This document shows positions 24,947-34,301 of a stretch of DNA of 64,000 nt, piece by piece. The translations under genes were made by a program, and so were the position numbers. Source of the DNA: Roseiarcus sp963820095 (GTDB lineage: Bacteria; Pseudomonadota; Alphaproteobacteria; Rhizobiales; Beijerinckiaceae); assembly GCA_963820095.1 (NCBI GenBank), contig CAWFZA010000019.1, positions 1 through 64,000 on the forward strand. The letters are read 5' to 3'. Position 1 is the first letter of the stretch; every line of letters begins with the position of its first letter. The notes under the pieces are model-generated. The model was not told the DNA's origin. It ran no database searches and worked only from the letters and a program-made list of their open reading frames with translations.

Positions 24947-25576
24947 ATGAGTCGTATTTCCGAGTTGTTTTCCGCGCGCTTCGCTTCCCAGAAGAAAAGC
25001 AGAGGCATGGATTTTGGCCTCTCACTGGTGGATCCCCGCGCATGGTTCCAACTGTTCCGTCTTGTCCACTATTACAACTATGACCACGTCCGCCCCCTGC
25101 GCGCGGCGGATATAGGACAGGGTGTGCGAATGGCGCCCAATGTGTCGCTGCGCAACGGCGAACGGATTAAGATTGGTGACTTTTCGCACATCGGGGCCCG
25201 CTGCTCGCTCTGGGCTGGCGATTCCGTTGGTCGGATCACCCTTGGACGCTACGCTCTATTGGGACCCGAGGTCTTCATCACGGCATCCAACTACCGCACT
25301 GAGCCGGGGACGCCGGTCATGAATCAGCCCAGGGTCGAGCGCGACGTGGTCGTCGGTGACGACGTTTGGCTTGGCGCACGGGTTGTGGTGGTCGCGGGCG
25401 TCGAAATCGGGGATGGCTGCATCATTGGCGCAAGTTCCGTAGTCACGCGGTCGATTCCCGCCGGTTCGATCGCGGTCGGGAACCCGGCGCGTGTCGTCGG
25501 CCGCAGGGGTGATCCGAAAAGCAAGGCGCAGGTTCGCGACGCGGACGCCCTATTGGGCGCCTCTGGAGCGATGTGA
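24947..25576 (+). CDS. hexapeptide-repeat acyltransferase (LacA/NodL/WcaF-like)
   Basis: A 209-residue left-handed beta-helix acyltransferase. Hexapeptide repeats run from about residue 50 to 175 (for example IGQGVRMAPNVSLRNG, IGDFSHIGARCSLWAG, VVVGDDVWLGARVVVVAGV, IGDGCIIGASSVVT). They end with the family tail GSIAVGNPARVVGRRG. Such enzymes O-acetylate or O-acylate sugars. ATG 24947 follows GAAAGGGACGAA; an earlier in-frame ATG at 24827 has no conserved sequence. An acyl carrier protein gene follows at once, so the donor could be acyl-ACP rather than acetyl-CoA (inference). Confidence 0.85.
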   Translation: MSRISELFSARFASQKKSRGMDFGLSLVDPRAWFQLFRLVHYYNYDHVRPLRAADIGQGVRMAPNVSLRNGERIKIGDFSHIGARCSLWAGDSVGRITLGRYALLGPEVFITASNYRTEPGTPVMNQPRVERDVVVGDDVWLGARVVVVAGVEIGDGCIIGASSVVTRSIPAGSIAVGNPARVVGRRGDPKSKAQVRDADALLGASGAM

Positions 25577-25638
25577 GCGGCCTGCTGGTCAGCCTGCGCT
25601 TCGGACCAAAAATCTCATAATTGCGGAAGGCGTAGTCA

Positions 25639-25872
25639 ATGACAGTCAGGGACCGGGTATATAGTGCCTTCAAAGAGAGCTTTGACCTTGATGACGGAAC
25701 CGATACGTCACTTCTCGTTTACCAAACCTACCCAGCTTGGACGTCAATCGGCCATATGATCCTGGTGGCCGCGCTTGAATCGGAATTCGATACGATGCTG
25801 GAGACGGACGATATTCTCGAAATGAGCAATTTCGAAAAAACTGTATCAATCATGAGTAAATACGCAAAATGA
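25639..25872 (+). CDS. acyl carrier protein-like protein
   Basis: A 77-residue four-helix carrier protein. The phosphopantetheine site is Ser36 in YPAWTSIGHMILVAALESEF. The Asp that usually precedes the serine (DSL) is Thr here, while the following GHM-x-LV pattern is typical of stand-alone ACPs in secondary or glycolipid pathways, not of housekeeping AcpP. Base composition is distinctly more AT-rich than its neighbours, suggesting acquisition by transfer. It sits between an acyltransferase and a glycosyltransferase with short gaps (62 and 16 bases), so it probably serves that pathway. Confidence 0.82.
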   Translation: MTVRDRVYSAFKESFDLDDGTDTSLLVYQTYPAWTSIGHMILVAALESEFDTMLETDDILEMSNFEKTVSIMSKYAK

Positions 25873-25888
25873 GGCTTAAAGGCAGGCT

Positions 25889-26821
25889 ATGACGGTCGGT
25901 GAGACCGAACAAGCCGCGCCGCTCGAGGCGGCCCGCGGGCCGCTGGGCGTCAGTCTCGTGTCGGTGATTGTGCCGCACCTCGACGATTACGACAATTTGG
26001 ACGCCTGTTTGAAATTGTTGGCAGCGCAGAGCTTCCCAGGCGACCGGACGGAAATCATCGTCGCCGATAACGGCAGCTCACGGGGGTTCGACGCGGTGTG
26101 CCGTATCGTCGGGTCGCGCGGCCGAGTGATCGAGGTGGCCGAACGCGGCGCCGGGCCCGCCCGCAATGCGGCGGTGCGCGTTTCTCGGGGCGAGGCGCTC
26201 GCTTTCATCGACAGCGACTGTCGGCCGGATAAGCGCTGGCTTGAGGAAGGCCTCTCCGAACTACGTCATGCGGATATCGCCGGCGGCCGTGTCGACGTCC
26301 TGGTTGAGGATCCGCAGCGGATGACGGCGGCCGAGGCCTTCGAGAGCGTCTTCGCCTTCCGCAACGAGCGCTATGTCAAGGACCTCAAGTTCACCGTCAC
26401 CGCATCGATGTTCGTGTGGCGCTCGGTGTTCGACGCGGTCGGCGACTTCATTAACAGCGTTCCGGAGGACAAGGACTGGTGCGAAAGGGCTCGGCGGCAG
26501 GGCTATTGCATTCGGTTTGCGCCAAAGTCGATCGTCGGCCACCCCGCTCGCCGGACAATGGAGGAATTGAAACGCAAATGGCGGCGGCTAACGCTCGAAT
26601 CCTCCGAAGGCGCCCGGCGTGAGGGCAGGGGACCGGTCTTCGTCTTTTTGTTCCAATGCGCGGCTCTGCTCGCCGTCCTGCCGCACGCGTTCCTGCCGCT
26701 TGTCTCGACACGCCTGGGCGGGATTCGAAATCGCTTGATGGCGATTGCCGGGTTGGCGCAGATTCGCGCCTACCGCTTTTCGATGGCCTATCGAGCCCTC
26801 ATGCGGCGAGATGAGAAGTGA
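25889..26821 (+). CDS. family 2 glycosyltransferase
   Basis: A 310-residue GT-A fold enzyme. VSVIVPHLDDYDNLDACLK starts the nucleotide-binding domain, IIVADNGSS follows, and LAFIDSDCRPDKRWLEE contains the metal/UDP-binding DxD. CRARP-like AGPARNAAVRVSRG is the common GT2 loop. The C-terminal 70 residues are hydrophobic and basic, suggesting membrane association. It begins 16 bases after the acyl carrier protein gene. The sugar and acceptor are unknown. Confidence 0.87.
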   Translation: MTVGETEQAAPLEAARGPLGVSLVSVIVPHLDDYDNLDACLKLLAAQSFPGDRTEIIVADNGSSRGFDAVCRIVGSRGRVIEVAERGAGPARNAAVRVSRGEALAFIDSDCRPDKRWLEEGLSELRHADIAGGRVDVLVEDPQRMTAAEAFESVFAFRNERYVKDLKFTVTASMFVWRSVFDAVGDFINSVPEDKDWCERARRQGYCIRFAPKSIVGHPARRTMEELKRKWRRLTLESSEGARREGRGPVFVFLFQCAALLAVLPHAFLPLVSTRLGGIRNRLMAIAGLAQIRAYRFSMAYRALMRRDEK

Positions 26822-27146
26822 ATAGCGCCGGCCTCCCGTTCGAAGTGGAACAAGAGCGCCGCCGCCTGCCGATTGACACTGCTTTATGTGTCCGGTAGCT
26901 TTTGGTCTTTCCATCGCGTGCGCCAATTCCGGCTAAGGCTGGGAGAAAAGGTGCATGTCTTCGGCGCCTATAGCGCATGCAAGGGTCGCTATCGGCACGG
27001 CCAGCTCAACCGAAAACACAAAGGGAGGCTTTGCAAGGAGCGGCGTCTCCAGCCGTGCGTGCTAGCGCCGACGCGAGAGCCGGTCAGAACTGCGGATAGC
27101 GTTTCGCCGGTTCATGCGAGATTGACCAATTGTTTGGGGGTGTCGA
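26822..27146. promoter_or_regulatory. 325-bp gap with candidate promoter
   Basis: No gene is supported. TTGACA at 26874-26879, a 16-base spacer and TAGCTT (26896-26901) is a plausible sigma-70 promoter for the downstream glycosyltransferase, leaving a 5' leader of about 240 bases. Composition is less GC-rich than the flanking genes. Confidence 0.35.
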
Positions 27147-28217
27147 GTGTCGGAAGTTGCGAGCGCAATCAGCAGCGTCCCCCGCGTCGTCATTGCGATT
27201 GTCGCGACAGACGAAGCCAAGAACATCGTGGGCTGCCTCGGGTCGCTCAATGACTCGATCTACCGGGAGTTCAGCGTCGTCATTTGTGAGAATGGCGGTC
27301 GCGAGGCGTTCGAGCGCGATGTCCGGGAAATGTCCAAAATTCCCGGGATGGTCGAGGTTGACGCAGAAGCGGACGATCGGCTGGGCGCCGCGGAAGGCCG
27401 GCGTTTCCACCTCGGCGCGGATAGGCGCGTCGTGAGGGTTCTTAGGTCCCGCGAGAACCGCGGATACAGCGGCGGCGTCAATTTCTGCATCGCCGCCGCC
27501 GGGGCTGACTGGGATTTCATCTGGGTGCTCAATCCTGATACGTTTCCGGAGGCGGACGCGCTTGGGGCTTTGGTGCGCCGGCAGGCGGAAGGCGGGTACG
27601 GAATTGTCGGAAGCAAGATTGTCTTTGTGACCGACGGGCGGGTTCAGCTATGGGGCGGTCTTAAATATTGGCCCTTGCTAGGCCGAGCGCGGTCGCTGGG
27701 ACATGGACAGCCCCCCGAGGTGACTCCTGACCTACGGAAAGTTGAAGCGGCCCTCGAAATTGTCTCTGGCGCGTCGATGTTCGTGTCGAAGGACTACATC
27801 AGGACGGTCGGCGTGATGGATGAGGACTTTTTCGTCTATCACGAGGACACTGAATGGTCTCTTCGTCGCGGAAAGTTCCGGTTGGGGTATGCGCACGATT
27901 CCGTCGTCCGCCATGTCGCGGGCGCGACCTCAGGTTCAGGGGGGCCGCGCCCAAAGCGATCGAGGTTCAGTATCTACCTTTCCGAGAGAAATCGGGTGAT
28001 CCTTGCCAAAAAGCGACATCCGTCGGTTTGGCCGCTGTTCGCCGCCGTCGCGCTATTGCAGACCTTGGAGCTTCTGCTCCGCTTTCGCTCGTGGCGGTCT
28101 TTCAATATCGGCCTTAGCGGGTGGTGGGCCGGGGTGAGCGGGGAAACCGGAATGCCCGGATTTATGCGAACCATTCAGGGACCGGCTGCAAAAGTCTTTT
28201 TGCGGCGCGCCGATTAG
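27147..28217 (+). CDS. family 2 glycosyltransferase, rhamnosyltransferase-like
   Basis: A 356-residue GT2 enzyme of the rhamnosyltransferase-like group: VVIAIVATDEAKNIVGCL, then ENRGYSGGVNFCIAAA, FIWVLNPDTFPEAD with the DxD-equivalent, EIVSGASMFVSKDYI, and FFVYHEDTEWSLR. The C terminus has a hydrophobic segment (about residues 285-305). GTG at 27147 is the likely start; the first ATG comes well inside the catalytic domain. Such enzymes transfer deoxyhexoses or similar sugars to cell-surface glycans. Confidence 0.87.
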   Translation: MSEVASAISSVPRVVIAIVATDEAKNIVGCLGSLNDSIYREFSVVICENGGREAFERDVREMSKIPGMVEVDAEADDRLGAAEGRRFHLGADRRVVRVLRSRENRGYSGGVNFCIAAAGADWDFIWVLNPDTFPEADALGALVRRQAEGGYGIVGSKIVFVTDGRVQLWGGLKYWPLLGRARSLGHGQPPEVTPDLRKVEAALEIVSGASMFVSKDYIRTVGVMDEDFFVYHEDTEWSLRRGKFRLGYAHDSVVRHVAGATSGSGGPRPKRSRFSIYLSERNRVILAKKRHPSVWPLFAAVALLQTLELLLRFRSWRSFNIGLSGWWAGVSGETGMPGFMRTIQGPAAKVFLRRAD

Positions 28218-28374
28218 GAGGCGTGCGCCCTCTCAGCCCAGGAGCTGTCGGACGCCCCGGATTGGCGGATCTTTTCCGGCATCAGCAGGAAAAATGAAGG
28301 ATCTCTGTAGGAAAGTCACGTGTTCGGATTGAGCGTAGATCGATGCGAGCGCTGAAACGGGAAAAGGGTCAACG

Positions 28375-29376
28375 ATGAAGGTATTCGTTACGGGGGTCGC
28401 GGGGTTTCTCGGCAGCCATTTGGCTGATGCGATGATTGCCGACGGACATCACGTTGTGGGGGTCGATAACCTGATCGGCGGGGAACTCGACAATGTGCCA
28501 TCAAAGGTTGATTTTCACCAGTTCGACTGCAACGACTTCAATCACATCCAAAGGGTGTCGGAAGGCTCCGACATTTATTATCATTGCGCCGCGACGGCCT
28601 ACGAGGGCCTATCGGTGTTCTCGCCGCACTTCGTAACGCAGAACATCGTCGGGGCTTCGGTGGCGATTTTCTCCGCGGCTATCGCCAATCGCGCCAAACG
28701 GATCGTTTTCTGCTCGTCAATGGCGCGCTACGGCGCGCTCAAGCCGCCTTTCACCGAGGACCAGAAGCCTAAGCCCCAGGACCCCTACGGCATCGGCAAG
28801 CTCGCCGCCGAGGAGATTTTGCGCAATCTATGCACCGTACATGGCGTCGAATATGTGATCGCGGTGCCCCACAACATTATCGGTCCCCGACAGAAATGGG
28901 ACGATCCGTTCCGCAACGTGGCCTCGATCATGATCAATCTGATGCTGCAGGGACGCCAGCCCATTATCTATGGGAACGGCAAGCAGAAGCGGTGCTTTTC
29001 GTTCATAGACGATTGTCTCTACTGCTTGAAGGAGATGGCGTTCCGCGACAACGTGGTCGGCGAGACCATCAATATCGGTCCGGACGAGGAGACGATCACG
29101 ATCATCGAGCTCGCCGAGAGGATCGCCAATCAGCTCCAGTTCAATCTCGATCCCATCTTCATGACCGGGCGGCCGCAGGAAGTCGAGCACGCCTCTTGCT
29201 CGTCCGACAAGGCGAGGAAGCTGCTGAACTATAAGACGTCGGTCGATCTCGACACGGGTTTGGCGCACATGGTCGATGCGATCAAGAAGCGCGGCACTCG
29301 CGACTTCAAGTATCACATCGATCTCGAGATCATCAACGAGAAGACGCCGAAGACCTGGAAGGACCGGCTGTTCTGA
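28375..29376 (+). CDS. NAD-dependent sugar epimerase/dehydratase (extended SDR)
   Basis: A 333-residue extended short-chain dehydrogenase. GVAGFLGSHLADAM binds NAD at residues 7-20, CSSMARYG is the serine motif, and YGIGKLAAE carries the catalytic Tyr-x3-Lys. VVGVDNLIGGELDNV and IIGPRQKWDDPFRNV resemble UDP-glucose 4-epimerase and related nucleotide-sugar enzymes. It probably supplies a nucleotide sugar to the two upstream glycosyltransferases. RBS-like GGGAAAAGGG precedes the ATG. The exact reaction cannot be set from sequence. Confidence 0.87.
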   Translation: MKVFVTGVAGFLGSHLADAMIADGHHVVGVDNLIGGELDNVPSKVDFHQFDCNDFNHIQRVSEGSDIYYHCAATAYEGLSVFSPHFVTQNIVGASVAIFSAAIANRAKRIVFCSSMARYGALKPPFTEDQKPKPQDPYGIGKLAAEEILRNLCTVHGVEYVIAVPHNIIGPRQKWDDPFRNVASIMINLMLQGRQPIIYGNGKQKRCFSFIDDCLYCLKEMAFRDNVVGETINIGPDEETITIIELAERIANQLQFNLDPIFMTGRPQEVEHASCSSDKARKLLNYKTSVDLDTGLAHMVDAIKKRGTRDFKYHIDLEIINEKTPKTWKDRLF

Positions 29377-29410
29377 AGACGGATCGCCCAACGTGCGGTC
29401 TTCGCTCGCC

Positions 29411-30304
29411 TCAGTACCGCCAGCGCTGCGCCGTGGTGATGAGAAAGTCGCGAAAGGCCTGAACTCGCGCGACGTTCTTGAGCTCCTCGGTGTAGACCAG
29501 GAAGCAGTCCATCTCCGGCATGTCCGCCTGCGGCAGCAGGCGCACCAGCCCCGACTCCGGCTGTACGCAATAGTCTGGCAACACGGCGATGCCGACTCCA
29601 TGTTCGACGGCGTGCGTCATCGCCGCCAGATTGTTGACTGTAATCTGCGGCATGCGCGGATTCTTGGGGTCGCGCCCCACGCTCAGAAGCGAGTTGAGAT
29701 CGTAAAGCAGGTGGGTCGCCGTCGGCGCGCCGAAAGCGACCAGATGATGCTGGTCGAGATCCTCCACCTTGCGCGGCTGGGGGTGCTTTCTCAGATAGTC
29801 CGCCGAGGCGTAGGCATGGAAATGCACGGTGAACAGTCGGCGCCGAATGAGGTCCGGCTGGCTCGGCTCCCGCAATCTCAGCGCAACGTCAGCCTCGCGC
29901 ATCCCGAGGTCGAGGTCGTCGTCCGACAACAAGAGTTGCAGCTTGATCTCGGGATAGAGATCGACGAACTCGCCGAGCCGCGGCGCCAGCCAATTCGCGC
30001 CCAGGCCGAGCGTCGTCGTGACGCGTAGTTCGCCGTGCGGCTTCTCACGGCTGTCGATGAGCCGGCTGCGCACCGCGTCGAGCTTGAGAACGACATCGCG
30101 TACGGCGCCGAGCAGCATTTCGCCCTGCTCGGTCAGAATGAGGCCGCGAGCGTGGCGATGAAACAATGGCGCGCCGAGGTCGGCCTCCAGCGCTCCGACC
30201 TGCCGGCTGACCGCCGACTGGCTGAGGCCCAGCGTCTCGCCTGCATGCGTAAACGACCCAGCGTCAGCGGCCGCCTGAAAGACGCGCAGCTTATCCCAAT
30301 CCAT
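29411..30304 (-). CDS. LysR-family transcriptional regulator
   Basis: A 297-residue LTTR: winged helix-turn-helix in residues 1-60 (MDWDKLRVFQAAADAGSFT, LGLSQSAVSRQVGALEADLG, LTEQGEMLL) and an effector-binding domain from about residue 88. It lies 65 bases downstream of trxB on the same strand, an arrangement conserved in Rhizobiales. ATG 30304 is preferred to an in-frame ATG at 30337. Target genes and ligand are unknown. It is convergent with the epimerase gene (34 bases). Confidence 0.9.
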   Translation of the reverse strand: MDWDKLRVFQAAADAGSFTHAGETLGLSQSAVSRQVGALEADLGAPLFHRHARGLILTEQGEMLLGAVRDVVLKLDAVRSRLIDSREKPHGELRVTTTLGLGANWLAPRLGEFVDLYPEIKLQLLLSDDDLDLGMREADVALRLREPSQPDLIRRRLFTVHFHAYASADYLRKHPQPRKVEDLDQHHLVAFGAPTATHLLYDLNSLLSVGRDPKNPRMPQITVNNLAAMTHAVEHGVGIAVLPDYCVQPESGLVRLLPQADMPEMDCFLVYTEELKNVARVQAFRDFLITTAQRWRY

Positions 30305-30369
30305 GAACGTTTCCTCGGCCCCGCGAGGCCTTTGCACTATTGCGCGTGTTCCTTGCGCGCCGGCGTCCC

Positions 30370-31348
30370 TTATTCGGCCGCCGCTCGGTTCGGCTCCTGA
30401 GCGACGAGCCAGCGCTCGGCCTCGAGCGCGGCCATACAGCCGAGACCGGCGGCCGTGACCGCCTGACGGAACACGTCGTCCGCAACGTCGCCCGCGGCGA
30501 ACACGCCCTCGACGCTGGTCGCCGTCGAGCCAGGCGCCGTCTGGACGTAGCCGTTGGTCTTGAGCGCCACCTGGCCGCGTACGAGTTCCGTCGCCGGCTC
30601 ATGCCCGATGGCGACGAACACGCCGTCGACCGCAAGGTCGTCGAGCGCGCCGGTTACGACATTGCGCAATCTGACCCCGGTGACGCCGGGCGGCGTTCCT
30701 TCGCCCAGGACCGCCTCGACGACGCTGTTCCAGCGGATCGAAACGTTGTGGCGGGAGGCCGAGCCGCTCGCGCAGGATTTTCTCCGCCCGGAAGGAGTTG
30801 CGGCGATGGATCACGGTGACATGGGCGGCGATGTTGGAGAGATGCAACGCCTCCTCGACCGCGGTGTTGCCGCCGCCGATGACGGCCACCGACTTGCCGC
30901 GGAAGAAGAATCCGTCGCAGGTCGCGCAGGCCGAGACGCCAAAGCCTTTGAACGAATGTTCGCTCTCGATGCCGAGCCATTTGGCCTTCGCTCCGGTCGC
31001 GAGAATGATCGCCTCGGCCGCGATCGTGCGCCCGCTGTCGCAGCGAACGACGAAGGGTCGCTGTCCGAGCTCGAGGCCGACCACGTACTCGCCCTCGATG
31101 CGCGCGCCGACGTTTTCCGCCTGCGCCCGCATCTGCTCCATCAGCCACGGGCCCTGGATCGGCTCGGCGAATCCGGGATAGTTTTCGACGTCGGTCGTGG
31201 TCATCAATTGGCCGCCTTGCTCGAAGCCGGCCAGCACCAGCGGTTTCAGGAGAGCGCGCGCGGCGTAGATCGCGGCCGTATAGGCGGCCGGCCCGGCGCC
31301 GATTATGACGAGGCGCTCATGCTCAATTCTGGACGAAGACAACTCCAA
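30370..31348 (-). CDS. trxB: thioredoxin-disulfide reductase (one frameshift)
   Basis: About 325 residues. The FAD-binding motif VIIGAGPAAYTAAIYAARA lies at the N terminus, the redox pair is in SACATCDGFFF (near residue 140), and the NADPH-binding GGGNTAVEEALHL follows. The C-terminal FAD site is GVFAAGDVADDVFRQAVTA. It reduces thioredoxin with NADPH. The frame breaks at about 30752-30760; dropping one base joins KILRERL to RHNVSIRWNSVVEAVLGEG. The start is unclear: TTG at 31348 or 31342 gives a normal N terminus, while the first ATG upstream (31465) would add 40 unsupported residues. Confidence 0.9.
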
Positions 31349-31499
31349 CCCCCGAATCTTAAGCGCTGCGCGCGGATCCTTTCGGCCCAGCCGCCGCGGC
31401 TTCGCCCTTATATGGGGATGGAAGTTCAGCGACAACGGCGTCTGCGCCTGAAATCCCGCCCTCACTCGGGCGAGGCCGATATTGACGGGTCCGCTCAGC

Positions 31500-31760
31500 T
31501 CAATCGGCCGACGGCAACCGGCGCATGACGAACTCGATCCGATCGCCGGCCAACTCGCGCCAGGATTCGATCTCGGTCATGTAGGCGGCCTTGGGGAAGC
31601 GCTCGAACCATTCACGGGCCTTGGCGCGCGCTTCGTCGCGCGGCAGGCAGAAGGTCTCCCGCCGCCAGCCGCCCTCCAGAGCCGCCGCGGTCGAACGCTT
31701 GCCGCGTCGGCTCGCGACGCGCTCAGCAAGATCGATCGGCTTCCTCGTCCCGGTCGCCAT
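31500..31760 (-). CDS. small conserved hypothetical protein
   Basis: An 86-residue basic protein (starting MATGTRKPIDLAERVASRR). It contains the segments GWRRETFCLPRDEARAKA and WFERFPKAAYMTEIESWREL, then ends RIEFVMRRLPSAD. Composition and strong third-position GC support coding. I do not recognise a named domain; it looks like one of the short soluble proteins conserved among Rhizobiales. It is upstream of trxB on the same strand, with about 150 bases between. Confidence 0.6.
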   Translation of the reverse strand: MATGTRKPIDLAERVASRRGKRSTAAALEGGWRRETFCLPRDEARAKAREWFERFPKAAYMTEIESWRELAGDRIEFVMRRLPSAD

Positions 31761-31937
31761 CAAAGGCCCTCTCGGGCCGAGAGGCTAGCGCGATTTCTGG
31801 CCGGTGGGGAGTCGGAGATTATGCCGTCTGAGATTAGAGTTACCGGCAAGCAGTGCGCGGGGGAGGCGGCCGCGCGCCGGTCAGCGGGGCGCTCGCCCAC
31901 AGGATGAGAGCCGCAAGCCGTTTCCTGCTATCGAATT

Positions 31938-33453
31938 TCAGGGGCGCGCGACCGGTGGAAATCTAGCCATCGCCTCGAGGTCATCGAGGTCCATCGAATT
32001 GCGGATGTACTGCTTCGATGCCTTGCGGAACGGTTGGAAATCCCAGGCGTGGATCTTGCCCTTGCTCAGCGCGGCGTCGACGACACGGCGCCGGCGCTGG
32101 CTCAAACGCACGCGCGCGTCCAGTTCGGCGAGGTCCCAACGCTTGCCGACTTCGGCGCGAAAGTCGGCGACGAGCGTCGCGCAGGTCGGATTGTCCACGA
32201 GATTGTCGCGCTCGCCCGGGTCACCGCTGAGATCGAAGAGCTGGTCCGGATCGGCGGGTGAGTGAATGAATTTGTATCGGCCGCGGCGGATCATCACGAT
32301 CGGCGCGATCGCCCCTTCGGCCAGATATTCGCCGGTCGCTTCGTCATGTCCGCTCGCGCCGCGGAGATGGGGGGTGAGGCTCTGTCCGTCGACGCCGATT
32401 CCGAGCGATTGCATGTTCCCGCCCGCAAGCTCAATGAGCGTCGGCATGAGATCGACGAGCGAAACGCTCGCCGTGACGCGGCGCGGCTCGAAGCGGTCCG
32501 GACTGGCGATCACCAGCGGGACGCGGCACGCGCCCTCGAAGAAGCTCATCTTGTACCAGAGGCCGCGCTCGCCCAGCATCTCGCCGTGATCGCTTGTGAG
32601 GACGACGATCGTGTCCTCCGCGAGTGCGGCCGAGCGCAAAGCCTGCATGAGCCGGCCGAGCTGCTCGTCGATATAGGCGATCGCGCCGTAATAGGCGCGC
32701 CGTGCGGCGCGCACTTGAGCCTCGGTCACCGGCTCGGAATCCATCGCGCAAACGTGGCGAAGGCGGCGCGAATGCGGATCGAGCGCGTTTCCCGCCGCCG
32801 GCATGTCGATGTCCTCGTCGCGATAGAGGTCCCAGTAGCGCTGGGGCACGGCGAACGGATCGTGCGGATGTGAGAACGATGCGACCAGCAGAAAGGGTCG
32901 CGGATCCCTCGATCGGGCGAGATCGAAGATCGCACGCTCGGCCATGAAGGCCGTCTCGTCGTCGAAGTCGAGCTGGTTCGAGCGCACGCATAAGCCCAGC
33001 GTCGCGCACCGAGCTCATGTTATGATACCAGCTCGGGCGATGCTCGGGGCGGTCCCAGTCCGGCGTCCAGTTGAAGTCGGCGGGATAGATGTCGGTCGTT
33101 AGCCGTTGCTCGAATCCATGCAGCTGATCGGGTCCGCAGAAGTGCATCTTGCCCGAGAGAACGGTGCGATAGCCCCGCGCGCGTAAGCCATGCGCGAAGG
33201 TCGGAATGTCGGCTGCGAACTCGGCTGCGTTGTCGTAGACCTTTGTGCGCGACGGCAGGAGGCCCGACATGAACGAGGCGCGCGACGGCGCGCATAAAGG
33301 GCTCGCGCAATAGGCGCTGTCGAACACGACGCCGTCTCGCGCGAGCGCCTGCATATTCGGCGCGCGCACGAGGCTATGGCCGTAGATCGGCAGGAACGCC
33401 GGCGCCATCTGATCGGCCATGACGATGAGAATGTTGGGCGCTTTGGCGGTCAT
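31938..33453 (-). CDS. betC: choline-sulfatase-like type I sulfatase (one frameshift)
   Basis: About 504 residues, the length of BetC. The formylglycine motif is CAPSRASFMSG (Cys54), preceded by the metal ligands in ILIVMADQM. HPHDPF, VLTSDHGEMLGERGLWYKMSFFEG and RRGRYKFIHSPADPDQLFDL are closest to choline-O-sulfatase, which releases choline and sulfate. The frame breaks at 32991; dropping one base gives DAGLCVRSNQLDFDDE, the expected sequence. No betA, betB or choline transporter is adjacent, so the substrate assignment rests on sequence alone. Activity needs a formylglycine-generating or anaerobic maturase enzyme encoded elsewhere. Confidence 0.85.
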
Positions 33454-33858
33454 CGGCGGAGTCCTCTATCCGTCCTCTGTATCGCGGCGCAGGCGTTGCC
33501 GCCCGATCTTTTTTCGGCTCTCAAGCCAATGTGGAGTCATGACATCGCGCACCTTTTTGGATAGCGACGGGTCAGGCGAAGGCTCGCCAAAGTGGCTTGA
33601 CAGATAGAAACCGGCTGCGGGTCGCGCCCGACGAGACAGCGATCGTTGCGCTTGAGGGCTTGCGGGCGGACGAGAGCCACACCGCTTCTATTGAGCGGCA
33701 GCGATTGTCATAAGCGGGGTCAGGCGCCAGCGACGCTCGTCCGCCGCTGCGGCGCGATCACGACGGATTGGTGATCAAAACCAGCGCGAACCCCGCGCCC
33801 CGCAACAGTCGCAGTCCCCCTAACGGCGCGACGGATCCGAATGGCGGTCGGGGCCCCC
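33454..33858. other. 405-bp intergenic region
   Basis: No coding sequence with family resemblance and no clear repeat or hairpin seen. It should carry the promoter of the leftward sulfatase gene. Confidence 0.3.
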
Positions 33859-34128
33859 TCAGTTCAGGCGGAATTCCGCGCCGACCGCCTTGAATTCCGC
33901 GGGCTTGATGAGCCTTGCGTGCGCCACGGTCACCGAATGAAGCAGGCCGTCCAGCTCGCGCGTCCAGAAGTCGAGGAACTTCTTAAGCTCGGGGAAGTGC
34001 GGATGCAGATCATGCTGCTGCCAGATGTAGTTCTGCAAGATATCGGGGTGATCGGGCATGCGATAAAGGATGCTGGCGGTCGTCAGTCCAAACCCCTCGA
34101 GCTGACGGCGGAAGTCGGCGGTGGCCAT
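33859..34128 (-). CDS. Usg family protein
   Basis: An 89-residue member of the Usg family, first noted upstream of trpF in Caulobacter and confined to alphaproteobacteria. Conserved blocks are ILYRMPDHPDILQNYIWQQ, FPELKKFLDFWTRELDG and LHSVTVAHARLIKPAE. Its function is unknown; a role with phosphoribosylanthranilate isomerase was suggested by location only. Here it lies downstream of the beta-oxidation operon with no trp gene nearby. Confidence 0.88.
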   Translation of the reverse strand: MATADFRRQLEGFGLTTASILYRMPDHPDILQNYIWQQHDLHPHFPELKKFLDFWTRELDGLLHSVTVAHARLIKPAEFKAVGAEFRLN

Positions 34129-34301
34129 GCGGGCTCTCCTGATTCCCAGAGTGCGATGGTGTCATCTCCAACGCGCTTTGACAATCATCGGTTCCGCAAA
34201 AGTCGTGCCAAATCAATCTGTTAGCAGCAGGCCTGTTGAGTGCTGATGGACCGTGCGGGAGGGCTTCGGACAGACCCGGGCTCCATTAGGGCGGTTGCGC
34301 C

